From: Methanobacteriota archaeon
GTDB lineage: Archaea; Thermoplasmatota; Poseidoniia; Poseidoniales; Poseidoniaceae
DNA: 32,452 nucleotides
Reading direction: 5' to 3'
Assembly (NCBI GenBank): GCA_002692465.1
Contig: NZKH01000028.1
Span: forward strand, 6,787-39,238
Shown here: positions 1 to 7,071 of the stretch, piece by piece
Layout of the letters: each line of letters begins with the position of its first letter
Numbering within the stretch: the stretch's first letter is position 1
The notes under the pieces: generated by a model
The model's database searches: none
Seen by the model: the letters and a program-made list of their open reading frames with translations, nothing else
What the model was told of the DNA's origin: nothing
Translations under genes and position numbers: made by a program

Positions 1-12
1 AATTAATGGAAT

Positions 13-471
13 CTAAGATTTAGTTTTAGGTAATTTTATTGAAGTTTCTTTTACAGTATTAAGGACTACATGTGTGAGTGAACGTTCTATTCCTTCTGAA
101 GTCAAAACTCCTTTTGTTAAATCATTCAAATCATCAGTATCTTGAACTTTGGCAACTACAAAACTATCATAATCTCCTGTAACGTCATAAACTAAAAACA
201 CCCGGGGATCTTCTGCGATCCTTTTTTGAACTTCAATCATTCTTCCCTTGGTTATTCTTAGACCTACGATGACAGTCATTTCCCAACCTACTTTGGCAGG
301 GTCAAGAATTACATTGTAACCTTTGATTATTTTTTCTTGTTCAAGTCTTTTTAATCGATTCCCAATAGTTCCTAGAGCAACATCTAATTCAACAGCGAGT
401 TGACGCATTGACGCTCTACTATTATTCATCAAAGCTTCAATCAATTTCCTGTCAACATCATCTAGCATCAT
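13..471 (-). CDS. Lrp/AsnC family transcriptional regulator
   Basis: A 152-residue protein with the two-part architecture and normal length of Lrp/AsnC regulators. Residues 1-60 form a winged helix-turn-helix that begins LDDVDRKLIEAL and continues with RQLAVELDVALGTIGNRLKRLE. Residues 65-150 form the RAM/AsnC ligand-binding and oligomerisation domain, with VTGDYDSFVVAKV at its core. Family members bind DNA as dimers or octamers and respond to amino acids or other small effectors; the effector cannot be read here. Two ATGs are adjacent (469-471 and 466-468). A TATA-like box ends about 20 nt upstream and a perfect palindrome lies between it and the start, so the mRNA may be leaderless and autoregulated. 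The minus-strand gene upstream ends 73 bp away, so this gene probably has its own promoter. Confidence 0.93.
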   Translation of the reverse strand: MMLDDVDRKLIEALMNNSRASMRQLAVELDVALGTIGNRLKRLEQEKIIKGYNVILDPAKVGWEMTVIVGLRITKGRMIEVQKRIAEDPRVFLVYDVTGDYDSFVVAKVQDTDDLNDLTKGVLTSEGIERSLTHVVLNTVKETSIKLPKTKS

Positions 472-476
472 TTGTC

Positions 477-498
477 CACTAAATTAGTGCAAATATAG
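477..498 (-). promoter_or_regulatory. Promoter and candidate Lrp operator
   Basis: On the minus strand a TATA-like element CTATATTT (491-498) precedes the Lrp gene start by about 20 nt. Directly downstream is the perfect 13-bp palindrome CACTAAATTAGTG (477-489), six-base arms around one base. Arms TGCAAAT (488-494) and ATTTGCA (512-518) also form a wider inverted repeat across the TATA box. A palindrome between TATA box and start codon fits autorepression, which is common for archaeal Lrp proteins. Binding is inferred from position only. Confidence 0.5.
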
Positions 499-544
499 TC
501 CCTGTTTGAACATTTGCATATTTTTTATCAATTTTCTTGCTCAT

Positions 545-1789
545 TTATTCACTTTTTTCTTGAATCATATCAATATCCATCATCCATTGACCTAAATCTT
601 CAACTTCTGTTTTCACAGTAATTTGTAATGGATTTTCATCATGGTTTTCTGATTTCTTTAATACTTTAAATTCAAAATCTAAATTAGACTTTGGTGATAT
701 CGTTGGCAATTTTTTCAATCTTGAAATCCGCCATCCTTTGTTAACATCGACTTCCAAAACATCAACTTTTTTATTGCCGGTTTTGATATTAATGTTAATT
801 TTCTTTTCATTATCTTTAGAATGTAAAATTTTGCCTTCTAAAAGAGGTAATCCCTTTTCTCGAATTCTTTCTTGGATTATGATGAAACAAATACCTACTA
901 AAATTATAATATTCCCAAGAAGCATTAATGGAATATTCGACCACGCTTTTTGCTCATGAATTGAGGGTAATGTGGTTTCATTTACAGTTAATACTTGCAT
1001 ATTTGATTCATTTTCTAATTCATCTCCATGGACTGAAATAATAATCGAATATCTACTTGAATCACCATTGTTTAAATTTATATTTGCACTTTCCAAATAT
1101 GTTTGAGACAAACTGTATTCCCATAAGGTTGTGTTTCCCTTTTTTACTGAAAAATCTTCTTTTGCAACCCATTCTCTTAGTACATTGGTTATTGGCGGCC
1201 TTGCACCAGAACCATCTGAATCAGCAAAATTTTCGACAATGTGTATGTGTATTGCAGTATCATTGTGTAAATCTGCCAAGGGCGTTATTTCTCCAGTTAA
1301 TTTAATTTCATCTGCCTCATTATCATTGGTAGTGTCAATAAGATCAATATATAATGAAAAATTCACTAGTTTTTTCCCTTCATAACTATTTACTGATTGT
1401 TTTAAAATATCATTCCATGTTTCAACAGTATCGTTTTTATTGAATTCTTTTATTTCTCCATTCACTACAAGAAGTGGGAAATCTGAGCTATTTAATTGAT
1501 TTAATCTTCTTTCTGCATCATCTCTTGCCAAATTATTTATTTTATCATTTTCAGAATTAAACCAATTTACCCAAGCATAATTTGAGTTTATGTGAGTATT
1601 TTCAAATTTTCTGCAATCATCACAATCTGTAGAGCTAAACCATTCAACTAGTGCTGTATTTTCTTCAAAAATAATTGATTTTGTTGCTAATGCTTTGGCA
1701 TTATTTTCTGCAAGAATTATGGGTGAAAAAATAGAAATTAAAATTATGGAACACAAACCAATTATTGTTATTTTATATTTTTTAATCAA
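545..1789 (-). CDS. Membrane-anchored protein with thioredoxin-like CxxC domain
   Basis: A 414-residue exported protein. Residues 1-28 look like a signal peptide or N-terminal anchor (GLCSIILISIFSPIILA). Residues 40-135 read like a thioredoxin fold: a strand ending LVEWFSSTDCDDC with the CxxC pair at Cys56/Cys59, and a later FPLLVVNGEI that resembles the cis-Pro segment. Residues 140-275 are an extracytoplasmic region I do not recognise. A transmembrane helix spans about 286-305, followed by a basic ~105-residue tail that would be cytoplasmic. The start overlaps the stop of the upstream methyltransferase gene by 4 bp, so the two are cotranscribed. A disulfide oxidoreductase role for envelope proteins is possible, but substrate and partner are unknown. 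The long middle region and cytoplasmic tail are not typical of small thioredoxins. Confidence 0.72.
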   Translation of the reverse strand: MIKKYKITIIGLCSIILISIFSPIILAENNAKALATKSIIFEENTALVEWFSSTDCDDCRKFENTHINSNYAWVNWFNSENDKINNLARDDAERRLNQLNSSDFPLLVVNGEIKEFNKNDTVETWNDILKQSVNSYEGKKLVNFSLYIDLIDTTNDNEADEIKLTGEITPLADLHNDTAIHIHIVENFADSDGSGARPPITNVLREWVAKEDFSVKKGNTTLWEYSLSQTYLESANINLNNGDSSRYSIIISVHGDELENESNMQVLTVNETTLPSIHEQKAWSNIPLMLLGNIIILVGICFIIIQERIREKGLPLLEGKILHSKDNEKKININIKTGNKKVDVLEVDVNKGWRISRLKKLPTISPKSNLDFEFKVLKKSENHDENPLQITVKTEVEDLGQWMMDIDMIQEKSE

Positions 1790-3429
1790 ATCAAATCATC
1801 TCTTTGAGTATGCAAAATTAATTTTTCATTTTCATCCAATAATAATCTAAGCCCGGTTCCAAGCCACGCGGGTAATAATCTCCTACCATTAATCCAATTT
1901 ATATCAAGTAGTATTGAACCAGAACGTTCATTTTTAAACTCCTCATCTAATTCTTCAAGGGGTATTACATTTTTGTCTAATAATTTAATTAACAACTCGT
2001 TGTCAATTTTAAATATGTGTTTTTTAGGATAAGAAAAATGACCTTTTAATAATTCTGCTTTGGGTCTAATTGATTGAGAATTCGAATCTTTGAAAGCAAC
2101 TCTCCCTAGTTGTCTAACCTTTAGTGGATGCCAATGATTTCCTGGTAGTTGAAAACCGGCTCCATCAATTCTCGGCGGCTCGAAAAAATATTCTCCTAAA
2201 GTTTTACTAGCTTCAATAATGGTTCTCCCTCTTTCCCATAATGTTCCAGTAAAACCGTTCCATTCTCCCCATTCTTTTTCTAACACTTCTTTTCGATTAG
2301 AAGAGATTGGGGCTGGTGAGCCATGATCATTTTTTAGGTCTCTCTTTTCAATCGGCCAATTTTCTTTATGATTTAGCCCGTAAGCATTTTCCCCATCCCC
2401 TGTGTGGCGAAACATAGCAATAAAAAAACCCCCGGAATTATTTTGACTCGGATTAATTCTAATACAATTTTTCAATTGAGAAATTGATTCTTCAATTGGT
2501 TTTTTAAAAAATGAATCTTCTTCACTAAATGGTTCAATATTTTCAATTCCCACATTATATTTTAATCCAGGAAAAATTTCTTTAACATCAATTTTTTCAA
2601 GTTTTAACCATTCATATTTTTCTAATAATTTAGTTACAATAATTTCATTTTCAAGAGGATCAATTGAACATGTTGAATATATCATTTTTCCGCCAGGTCT
2701 TAGTAAAGAAGCACATCTGCTTGATATTTTTAGTTGAAGTTTATGTAATGATTTAGAAATACTAGGTTTCCAATTCCACCATAGGCCTTTATTTTTCCTG
2801 ATCGTTCCTGTACCACTACAGGGAACATCAACTAAAATACTGTCAAATCCAGGTTGCGGAACTCTTGGAAAGTTTCGAGCATCATGTTGGGTAATTGCAA
2901 TAGACCTTAATCCGAGGCGTGAACGATTTGTTACTAACATATTCATTCTACCTTTATTTGGCTCATTTGCAATAATTGCAGCATCATCTTTTGCTAATTC
3001 TGCAATTTGTGTGGCTTTTGATCCAGGTGCAGCACAAGAATCTAGGATAATTTCTCCAGGTTTAGGGTTAATTAATTCTGCAGGAATCATTGAAACAGCT
3101 TCTTGGCGAGTATGTCTTCCAGAATTATGCATTGATTGTAATAATTTTTTAGTTTCTAAATTTTCAGCGCCACCCTTAATCCATGGCATTTGAAAACCTA
3201 ATGTCTTTTTACCAACCCATTTAATTCTTTTAGCCCCCAATTCATTTAATTTTGAGATTGTCCATTTGTTTTCTAGGTGTATGGGATTTACTCTAATGGT
3301 TTCAGGTAATGGTATTGTACTATATTCAATCCATTTTTCTAGGTCATAATCTAATGTTTCTACTAATCTAGTGATTTCAGAATTTTTTGCGATTTTAATA
3401 AATTCAAAATCGACGTTATTTTCTTGCAT
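1786..3429 (-). CDS. NOL1/NOP2/Sun family tRNA/rRNA cytosine-C5 methyltransferase
   Basis: A 547-residue SAM-dependent RNA m5C methyltransferase. The SAM-binding motif LDSCAAPGSKATQIAEL is at about residues 129-145. The two cysteines of the family are both present: Cys204 in DVPCSGTGTIRKN and Cys254 in YSTCSIDPLENE. In this family one attacks C6 of the target cytosine and the other releases the product. Residues 20-90 form the N-terminal segment usual for the family. The ~200 residues after 345 would hold a C-terminal RNA-binding module of the kind seen in RsmF/NSUN6-type enzymes, though I cannot assign it by motif. Target RNA and position cannot be read. This is the first gene of a two-gene operon. 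A palindrome overlaps its probable promoter. Confidence 0.93.
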   Translation of the reverse strand: MQENNVDFEFIKIAKNSEITRLVETLDYDLEKWIEYSTIPLPETIRVNPIHLENKWTISKLNELGAKRIKWVGKKTLGFQMPWIKGGAENLETKKLLQSMHNSGRHTRQEAVSMIPAELINPKPGEIILDSCAAPGSKATQIAELAKDDAAIIANEPNKGRMNMLVTNRSRLGLRSIAITQHDARNFPRVPQPGFDSILVDVPCSGTGTIRKNKGLWWNWKPSISKSLHKLQLKISSRCASLLRPGGKMIYSTCSIDPLENEIIVTKLLEKYEWLKLEKIDVKEIFPGLKYNVGIENIEPFSEEDSFFKKPIEESISQLKNCIRINPSQNNSGGFFIAMFRHTGDGENAYGLNHKENWPIEKRDLKNDHGSPAPISSNRKEVLEKEWGEWNGFTGTLWERGRTIIEASKTLGEYFFEPPRIDGAGFQLPGNHWHPLKVRQLGRVAFKDSNSQSIRPKAELLKGHFSYPKKHIFKIDNELLIKLLDKNVIPLEELDEEFKNERSGSILLDINWINGRRLLPAWLGTGLRLLLDENEKLILHTQRDDLI

Positions 3430-3452
3430 AAATTATCCCTATTTGAATTCCC

Positions 3453-3467
3453 GAGTTAAACTAACTC
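3453..3467. promoter_or_regulatory. Palindrome in a divergent intergenic region
   Basis: GAGTTAAACTAACTC is a perfect inverted repeat, six-base arms around a three-base spacer. It lies in the 91-bp gap between the divergent methyltransferase gene and the membrane protein gene. On the minus strand it contains AGTTTAAC, a plausible TATA-like element about 28-35 nt upstream of the methyltransferase ATG. A protein bound here could block that promoter. No regulator can be assigned. Confidence 0.35.
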
Positions 3468-3520
3468 AAAATACTCTCTTTCGGTTTGGTTGAATAACTG
3501 GCACTTCTTGCATTGATTTA

Positions 3521-4882
3521 ATGGAGGTCACAGAAAGCTCATTTGCAAATGTGATTGTGGCATTTTCTTTACTAAGTTGTTTTACATTATTATTTTCTTC
3601 AGCGCTTAGAAATTTACTTTTATCACGGAATTGGAATAATAAAAAATTAAAAACAATTGAATTATTTTTAAGATGGTTACCTGCAATCTTATTTTTCATA
3701 CTATTTATTAGATATGCTATAGCTCATATTTTATTAAATTCATCACATGTGCATGTTGCTTATCATTTAAATTCAGATTCAAGTGTTTTAATTAGATTAC
3801 TTTGTTTATTTGTTGGCTATGATGGTGCTTCAATAATGTTGATGTTTGTAATTTTAATAACTCATTTATTATTGATAAAATACATTAAAATAAAAAGTAC
3901 CGATATGGTAGATCGTTGGTTTTCTTTATTGTGGATTATATGTTTAACTGGGGTATTGCCAGAACAAACATTTGAAATGTTAAATGCTGCTGAATTTGCT
4001 CCTGTAAGTGAGGATTTATTGATACAATCTGCAAAAAAGGGAATATTGGCATCATTAATTTTTGGACTAATTCTTGGCTTTGGGCCTCATGCAATGGAAT
4101 TAAATATTTCTAGAAAGTCTACAAAACCTCTTCTTTTAACATTAGGGATTTTTGGAATGTTATCTATTTCGATTGGGCCTTTAGATGCTTTAGTTCCTTT
4201 GTCAAATAACATTTGGAATGCGAAACTTTTTTCTGAATTAGAAATAATACGTTTGGGTACAATAATTACAATTTTGAGTTTATTTTCATTTGGTCCGAGC
4301 ATTGTTTATTATTCAGAAAAAATAGATACTTTAATTCCCGTGGGAAAAAATCGTTCAATGAGTTTAGCAATTAGCATATTGATTGGATTTTGTTGTTTAA
4401 TTTTCCTTAGCATTGGATTTTTATATACTGAATGGAGTTTTGTTAGTATTTTTTATGAATTGATTTATGAATTATTTCCAATACTTTTCTTCGCATTAAT
4501 TTTTAGTTTATTGCCTATAATTGGATTAGATGAACGTGCTAGGCCTGAATTACATGGGTGGAGGTATGGGCTTTTTGTTGGAATGGCCTTAAGTTGTATT
4601 AATTCCGCTTTAATTTCATTAACTTTGTTACATGGATGGATTTTGGCACTTTTCTTTTCTTTAACATTACCACTAATTTTGGAATCTTCAATTATGTTAA
4701 ATTCAAAAATAAAGTTTGTAAATCTTGTTACATCCCTCTTTTGTTTACTATTTATAATTCTTTTAATGACATTTTTTTCAGATCTTAATGTGGTTTTACC
4801 AACAATTGGACTTTGTTGTATTATTTTAATGGAAGTTAATGATATTCAATTGTCTAAAGTAAATCAACTATTGAAAACATAA
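3521..4882 (+). CDS. Polytopic membrane protein, probable degenerate CcmF/CcsA relative
   Basis: A 453-residue, strongly hydrophobic protein with roughly 12 membrane segments. No family is certain, but residues 78-108 (HVAYHLNSDSS, then IRLLCLFVGYDGAS) align without gaps to the conserved CcmF segment with the pattern VAxxSNSxLPxxYRxxAxWGxxEGS. The genuine CcmF in this window has YVARHGSESLP at residues 65-75. Spacing to a later LPEQ (146-149) and to an IGPLDALVPL/NIWNAKLFSE stretch (218-239) is close to that of CcmF, where KPEN and the haem-binding WGGYWAWDP lie. The tryptophans, the Asp-Pro and the haem-ligand histidine region (IHPP) are not retained. If the homology holds, this is a CcmF fold without haem handling, perhaps structural. 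An unrelated transporter is the main alternative. The gene is monocistronic or first in a plus-strand pair. Confidence 0.6.
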   Translation: MEVTESSFANVIVAFSLLSCFTLLFSSALRNLLLSRNWNNKKLKTIELFLRWLPAILFFILFIRYAIAHILLNSSHVHVAYHLNSDSSVLIRLLCLFVGYDGASIMLMFVILITHLLLIKYIKIKSTDMVDRWFSLLWIICLTGVLPEQTFEMLNAAEFAPVSEDLLIQSAKKGILASLIFGLILGFGPHAMELNISRKSTKPLLLTLGIFGMLSISIGPLDALVPLSNNIWNAKLFSELEIIRLGTIITILSLFSFGPSIVYYSEKIDTLIPVGKNRSMSLAISILIGFCCLIFLSIGFLYTEWSFVSIFYELIYELFPILFFALIFSLLPIIGLDERARPELHGWRYGLFVGMALSCINSALISLTLLHGWILALFFSLTLPLILESSIMLNSKIKFVNLVTSLFCLLFIILLMTFFSDLNVVLPTIGLCCIILMEVNDIQLSKVNQLLKT

Positions 4883-4908
4883 TATTTGTTTTAATTCCCC
4901 CCTTAAAC

Positions 4909-4917
4909 ATATAAAGT
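4909..4917 (+). promoter_or_regulatory. TATA-like promoter element
   Basis: CATATAAAG in the gap after the membrane protein gene is a good archaeal TATA-like box. Transcription would begin near 4938. That would make a TTG codon at 4936 almost leaderless, or give a ~28-nt leader to the ATG at 4966. Confidence 0.45.
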
Positions 4918-4965
4918 AAACGTACTGACAAAAACTTGGACGTAGGTCCAACGGATGGGAAAAAG

Positions 4966-5340
4966 ATGGGAAGAGCGTTTCGCGAAGGTAGAAAAAAAGA
5001 TACAAAAATAGTTCCAAAAGCACATCCTTTGTTAGCTAAAATGGGCACTCAGGATAAGACAATTGCTGTATTGGCAGAAAGAGCAAAATTTGCTAGATCT
5101 GTTGGAAATTATATGATGAATCAATCATTATTATTGACAATGGAAAACGATCAATGGATTTGGCAGAATTTACACATAAGTAAAAATCTTGATGCTTCTT
5201 ACAGATTAATGTTGCATGAACAGAATTGTGAACCATTTGAAATTTGTATGACTTTAGATTTTCAAACTGCAGTGGCTGCTGCAAATGAATTAGCAATAAA
5301 ATGTGAACAAGTAGTAGAAATAGAACCATTAACAGTTTGA
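4966..5340 (+). CDS. Conserved-looking small protein of unknown function
   Basis: A 124-residue soluble protein starting MGRAFREGRKKDTK. I chose the ATG; an in-frame TTG at 4936 would add ten residues and sits close to the predicted transcription start, so either is possible. The first ~45 residues are basic (RKKDTKIVPKAHPLLAKMG). The middle is helical (IAVLAERAKFARSVGNYMM) and the C-terminal part mixes strand and helix (FEICMTLDFQTAVAAANELA). There is no signal peptide, membrane helix or metal-binding motif. It ends base-to-base with the convergent Sec61-beta gene. The function is not recognised; the basic N-terminus would allow nucleic acid or ribosome binding, but that is a guess. Confidence 0.7.
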   Translation: MGRAFREGRKKDTKIVPKAHPLLAKMGTQDKTIAVLAERAKFARSVGNYMMNQSLLLTMENDQWIWQNLHISKNLDASYRLMLHEQNCEPFEICMTLDFQTAVAAANELAIKCEQVVEIEPLTV

Positions 5341-5541
5341 TTAAAATAAACTACTAATTGCACTCCAAATAAATTGCAATACACCATGGTTGAGTAAATA
5401 TACTCCTCCACCAAGTACTAAGCAAGCAACATAAACTTGGGTTTTGCTAATTTTCCAAGCATCTTCAGACTCTTCATCAAAATACCTAATTAGACCCGCG
5501 GCTTGTTGAATACCACTACCTTTTTCTTTCTTGCCGGCCAT
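5341..5541 (-). CDS. secG: Preprotein translocase Sec61-beta/SecG subunit
   Basis: A 66-residue tail-anchored protein of the SecYEG/Sec61 translocon. The archaeal Sec-beta signature is clear: GSGIQQAAGLIRYFDEES at residues 8-25, then KISKTQ leading into one transmembrane helix (about 37-60, VYVACLVLGGGVYLL). Length fits archaeal homologues (about 50-65 residues). The subunit is peripheral in the channel and helps ribosome or SRP-receptor coupling. The SRP19 gene in the same window belongs to the same targeting pathway but is not adjacent. A minus-strand TATA-like element (ATTTGATATAG, 5570-5580) lies about 30 nt upstream of the ATG, so it probably has its own promoter. Confidence 0.93.
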   Translation of the reverse strand: MAGKKEKGSGIQQAAGLIRYFDEESEDAWKISKTQVYVACLVLGGGVYLLNHGVLQFIWSAISSLF

Positions 5542-5590
5542 ATTCTCAGATTTCTGCGACCTACTCCCCCTATATCAAATAGACGTGTAA

Positions 5591-6433
5591 TTATTCTTCA
5601 TCATCATTAACTAAATCAATAAATGGAATATTTTCAATATCTAATGTTTTTAAATTTTGATTTTGTAATAATTCCTCATTTTGTAAACCCACTAATGGAT
5701 CCGCCTCAATCAATTTTGCCTCAGCACGATCTAAAGCACGTTTTAATCCAACCGCATTTTGATCATGTAATGCCTGTTTTGCAATTTCAATATGTTTTTT
5801 TACTTCTTTCAAATTCATTTTTGAATTTTCTTGATTCCAATCAGGTGGAAATAATTTTGTTTCTTTTGAATTCTTTTCTACAATTAGATATCTAGAATTA
5901 ATTTCTTCAATTTCCTCTTCCATTCCTTTTTTAGCAAAATTTAGTAATTCTAACCATACATTTCTATGTTGCTCACTTTTATTTTTCGTGGCTTTTTCCC
6001 AAAAAAAAGTAAATTTTGGTTCCCAAGGGTTTCTTCCAAGTGCGGCAACAAGATCAAAAATTAATTTTGCTCGCTTAATTAAACTGCCTTCTAATCTAAC
6101 TTTATTCACATAACAACTCGAAAAAAGACCAAAACCCCAATATGGCAAACTATCAATATTAATGACTAATTCAGAAGAAATAATTTCTAAAGACCATCTT
6201 TGCTCATCAAATGAAGGTTGAGTCGTAAATTGTATACTATCATGGGGGCCGCTGATTTTAATTAAAGTGGAAACAACATCGCCAATTAAAACTTTATTTC
6301 CTTTTTCAGGATATTCATTTGGACGTAATAGTCCATCAATACATTTCATTTGAGGGGGGCCCTTTTTTACTTGCATCCAAAGTATACTTCTTTCTGGATG
6401 TGATCCAATTAGTGTTGATTTGTTATCAGACAC
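5591..6433 (-). CDS. Uncharacterised 280-residue soluble protein
   Basis: I do not recognise this protein. Residues 1-120 are predicted to be rich in strands, with ILWMQVKKGPPQMK near the start, a GDVVSTLIKISGPHDSIQF segment and SLPYWGFGLFSSCYVN around residue 100. Residues 150-250 are largely helical and highly charged, with a likely coiled-coil stretch (VKKHIEIAKQALHDQNAVG, then KRALDRAEAKLIEADP). The tail is acidic (DLVNDDEE). No signal peptide, membrane segment or catalytic motif is visible. Its stop is about 50 bp upstream of the Sec61-beta start on the same strand, so cotranscription is possible, although a TATA-like box lies between them. It is divergent from the H1-like gene. Confidence 0.68.
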   Translation of the reverse strand: MSDNKSTLIGSHPERSILWMQVKKGPPQMKCIDGLLRPNEYPEKGNKVLIGDVVSTLIKISGPHDSIQFTTQPSFDEQRWSLEIISSELVINIDSLPYWGFGLFSSCYVNKVRLEGSLIKRAKLIFDLVAALGRNPWEPKFTFFWEKATKNKSEQHRNVWLELLNFAKKGMEEEIEEINSRYLIVEKNSKETKLFPPDWNQENSKMNLKEVKKHIEIAKQALHDQNAVGLKRALDRAEAKLIEADPLVGLQNEELLQNQNLKTLDIENIPFIDLVNDDEE

Positions 6434-6511
6434 ATTATGTCCATGGGGGAATTAAATAAGATGTTGTTGTTTATTTTTAACGCCAAATTCATAGGTTTAT
6501 ACTTCCCCCGC

Positions 6512-6853
6512 ATGTCACAGGGGATTGTGTTGGCAGCAAAAAAATCTAAATCAAAAGATAATAAAAAATCAGCAGCAGCTAAGAAAGCAGCAGCAACAAG
6601 AAAGGCAAATGCAGCTAAAAAAGCGGCAGCAGAAGCGGCTGCAAAAGCAAAGAAAGCAGCAGCAGCTAAGAAAGCGGCAGCAACAAGAAAGGCAAATGCA
6701 GCAAAGAAGGCAGCAGCAGCAAAGAAAGCAGCAGCAGCAAAGAAAGCAGCAGCAGCAAAGAAAAAAGCAACAGCTTTGGCTAAGAAAGGAATCATTAAAG
6801 CACCGAAATCAGTTAGTGATATGCTTTCAAGAATTGAGAAGAATAAAAGATAA
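6512..6853 (+). CDS. Histone H1-like Lys/Ala-rich repeat protein
   Basis: A 113-residue basic protein made mostly of AAKKAAA units. The start MSQGIVLAAKKSKSK is at an ATG; a longer reading from 6437 is possible but less like the rest. Residues 20-90 are low-complexity repeats of AAKKAAA and AATRKANAAKKAAA, with Glu only once. The C-terminus is different and ordered-looking: GIIKAPKSVSDMLSRIEKNKR. Composition matches the C-terminal tail of eukaryotic linker histone H1 and bacterial H1-like proteins (Hc1, AlgP), which neutralise and compact DNA. A nucleoid role is therefore likely but inferred from composition alone. The Cys3His protein gene follows 37 bp downstream on the same strand. The repetitive codons leave other frames open too; those are artefacts. 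Confidence 0.8.
   Translation: MSQGIVLAAKKSKSKDNKKSAAAKKAAATRKANAAKKAAAEAAAKAKKAAAAKKAAATRKANAAKKAAAAKKAAAAKKAAAAKKKATALAKKGIIKAPKSVSDMLSRIEKNKR
6571..6756 (+). repeat. In-frame tandem repeats in the H1-like gene
   Basis: A 45-bp unit occurs at 6571-6615 and 6658-6702 with one mismatch, a shift of 87 bp or 29 codons. Three 18-bp units follow head to tail at 6703-6720, 6721-6738 and 6739-6756 (AAAGAAAGCAGCAGCAGC, with one variant base in the first). All keep the reading frame, so repeat number can change by slippage without truncating the protein. Confidence 0.85.
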
Positions 6854-6890
6854 AGTAATCATTATGCCCTTATTTGCTTTGCTTTGAGCA

Positions 6891-7070
6891 ATGCCTAGGC
6901 GGAAGTATGGGAAATTACGCAAAGTTGTTGAAACTCCTACTAAGGAAAAATGTAGTCGATGTAGAAGCGGGAAGTTTTGTCCAATTCCAGGGCATTCAGG
7001 GAATGATATAGTTTCCTCAAAGAATTGGAAAGGCCCAGAAAAAATTTCTAAAAGAGATGGTAAAAAATAA
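6891..7070 (+). CDS. Small basic Cys3His (zinc-ribbon-like) protein
   Basis: A 59-codon reading frame from ATG to TAA. It starts MPRRKYGKLRKV and ends KRDGKK, so both ends are strongly basic. The centre holds CSRCRSGKFCPIPGH: Cys21, Cys24, Cys30 and His35, a spacing that could bind one zinc ion. It follows the H1-like gene by 37 bp on the same strand and ends one base before the convergent recombinase gene, so it fills the gap neatly. Such small basic zinc proteins often act on nucleic acid or on the ribosome. I cannot name a family. The complete frame, fitting position and metal-ligand spacing argue for a real gene. Confidence 0.65.
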   Translation: MPRRKYGKLRKVVETPTKEKCSRCRSGKFCPIPGHSGNDIVSSKNWKGPEKISKRDGKK

Positions 7071-7071
7071 T

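Noticed and set aside
3466-3699. 77-codon open frame on the minus strand overlapping the start of the CcmF-like gene.
   Set aside because: It lies within the opposing coding region, has no promoter or ribosome-binding site and has no recognisable features.
6409-6887. Two more long open frames (a Gln-rich one on the plus strand and an Ala/Phe-rich one on the minus strand) in the H1-like gene.
   Set aside because: They arise because GCA/AAG-type repeats have no stops in several frames. The Lys/Ala frame has the plausible start and ordered C-terminus.
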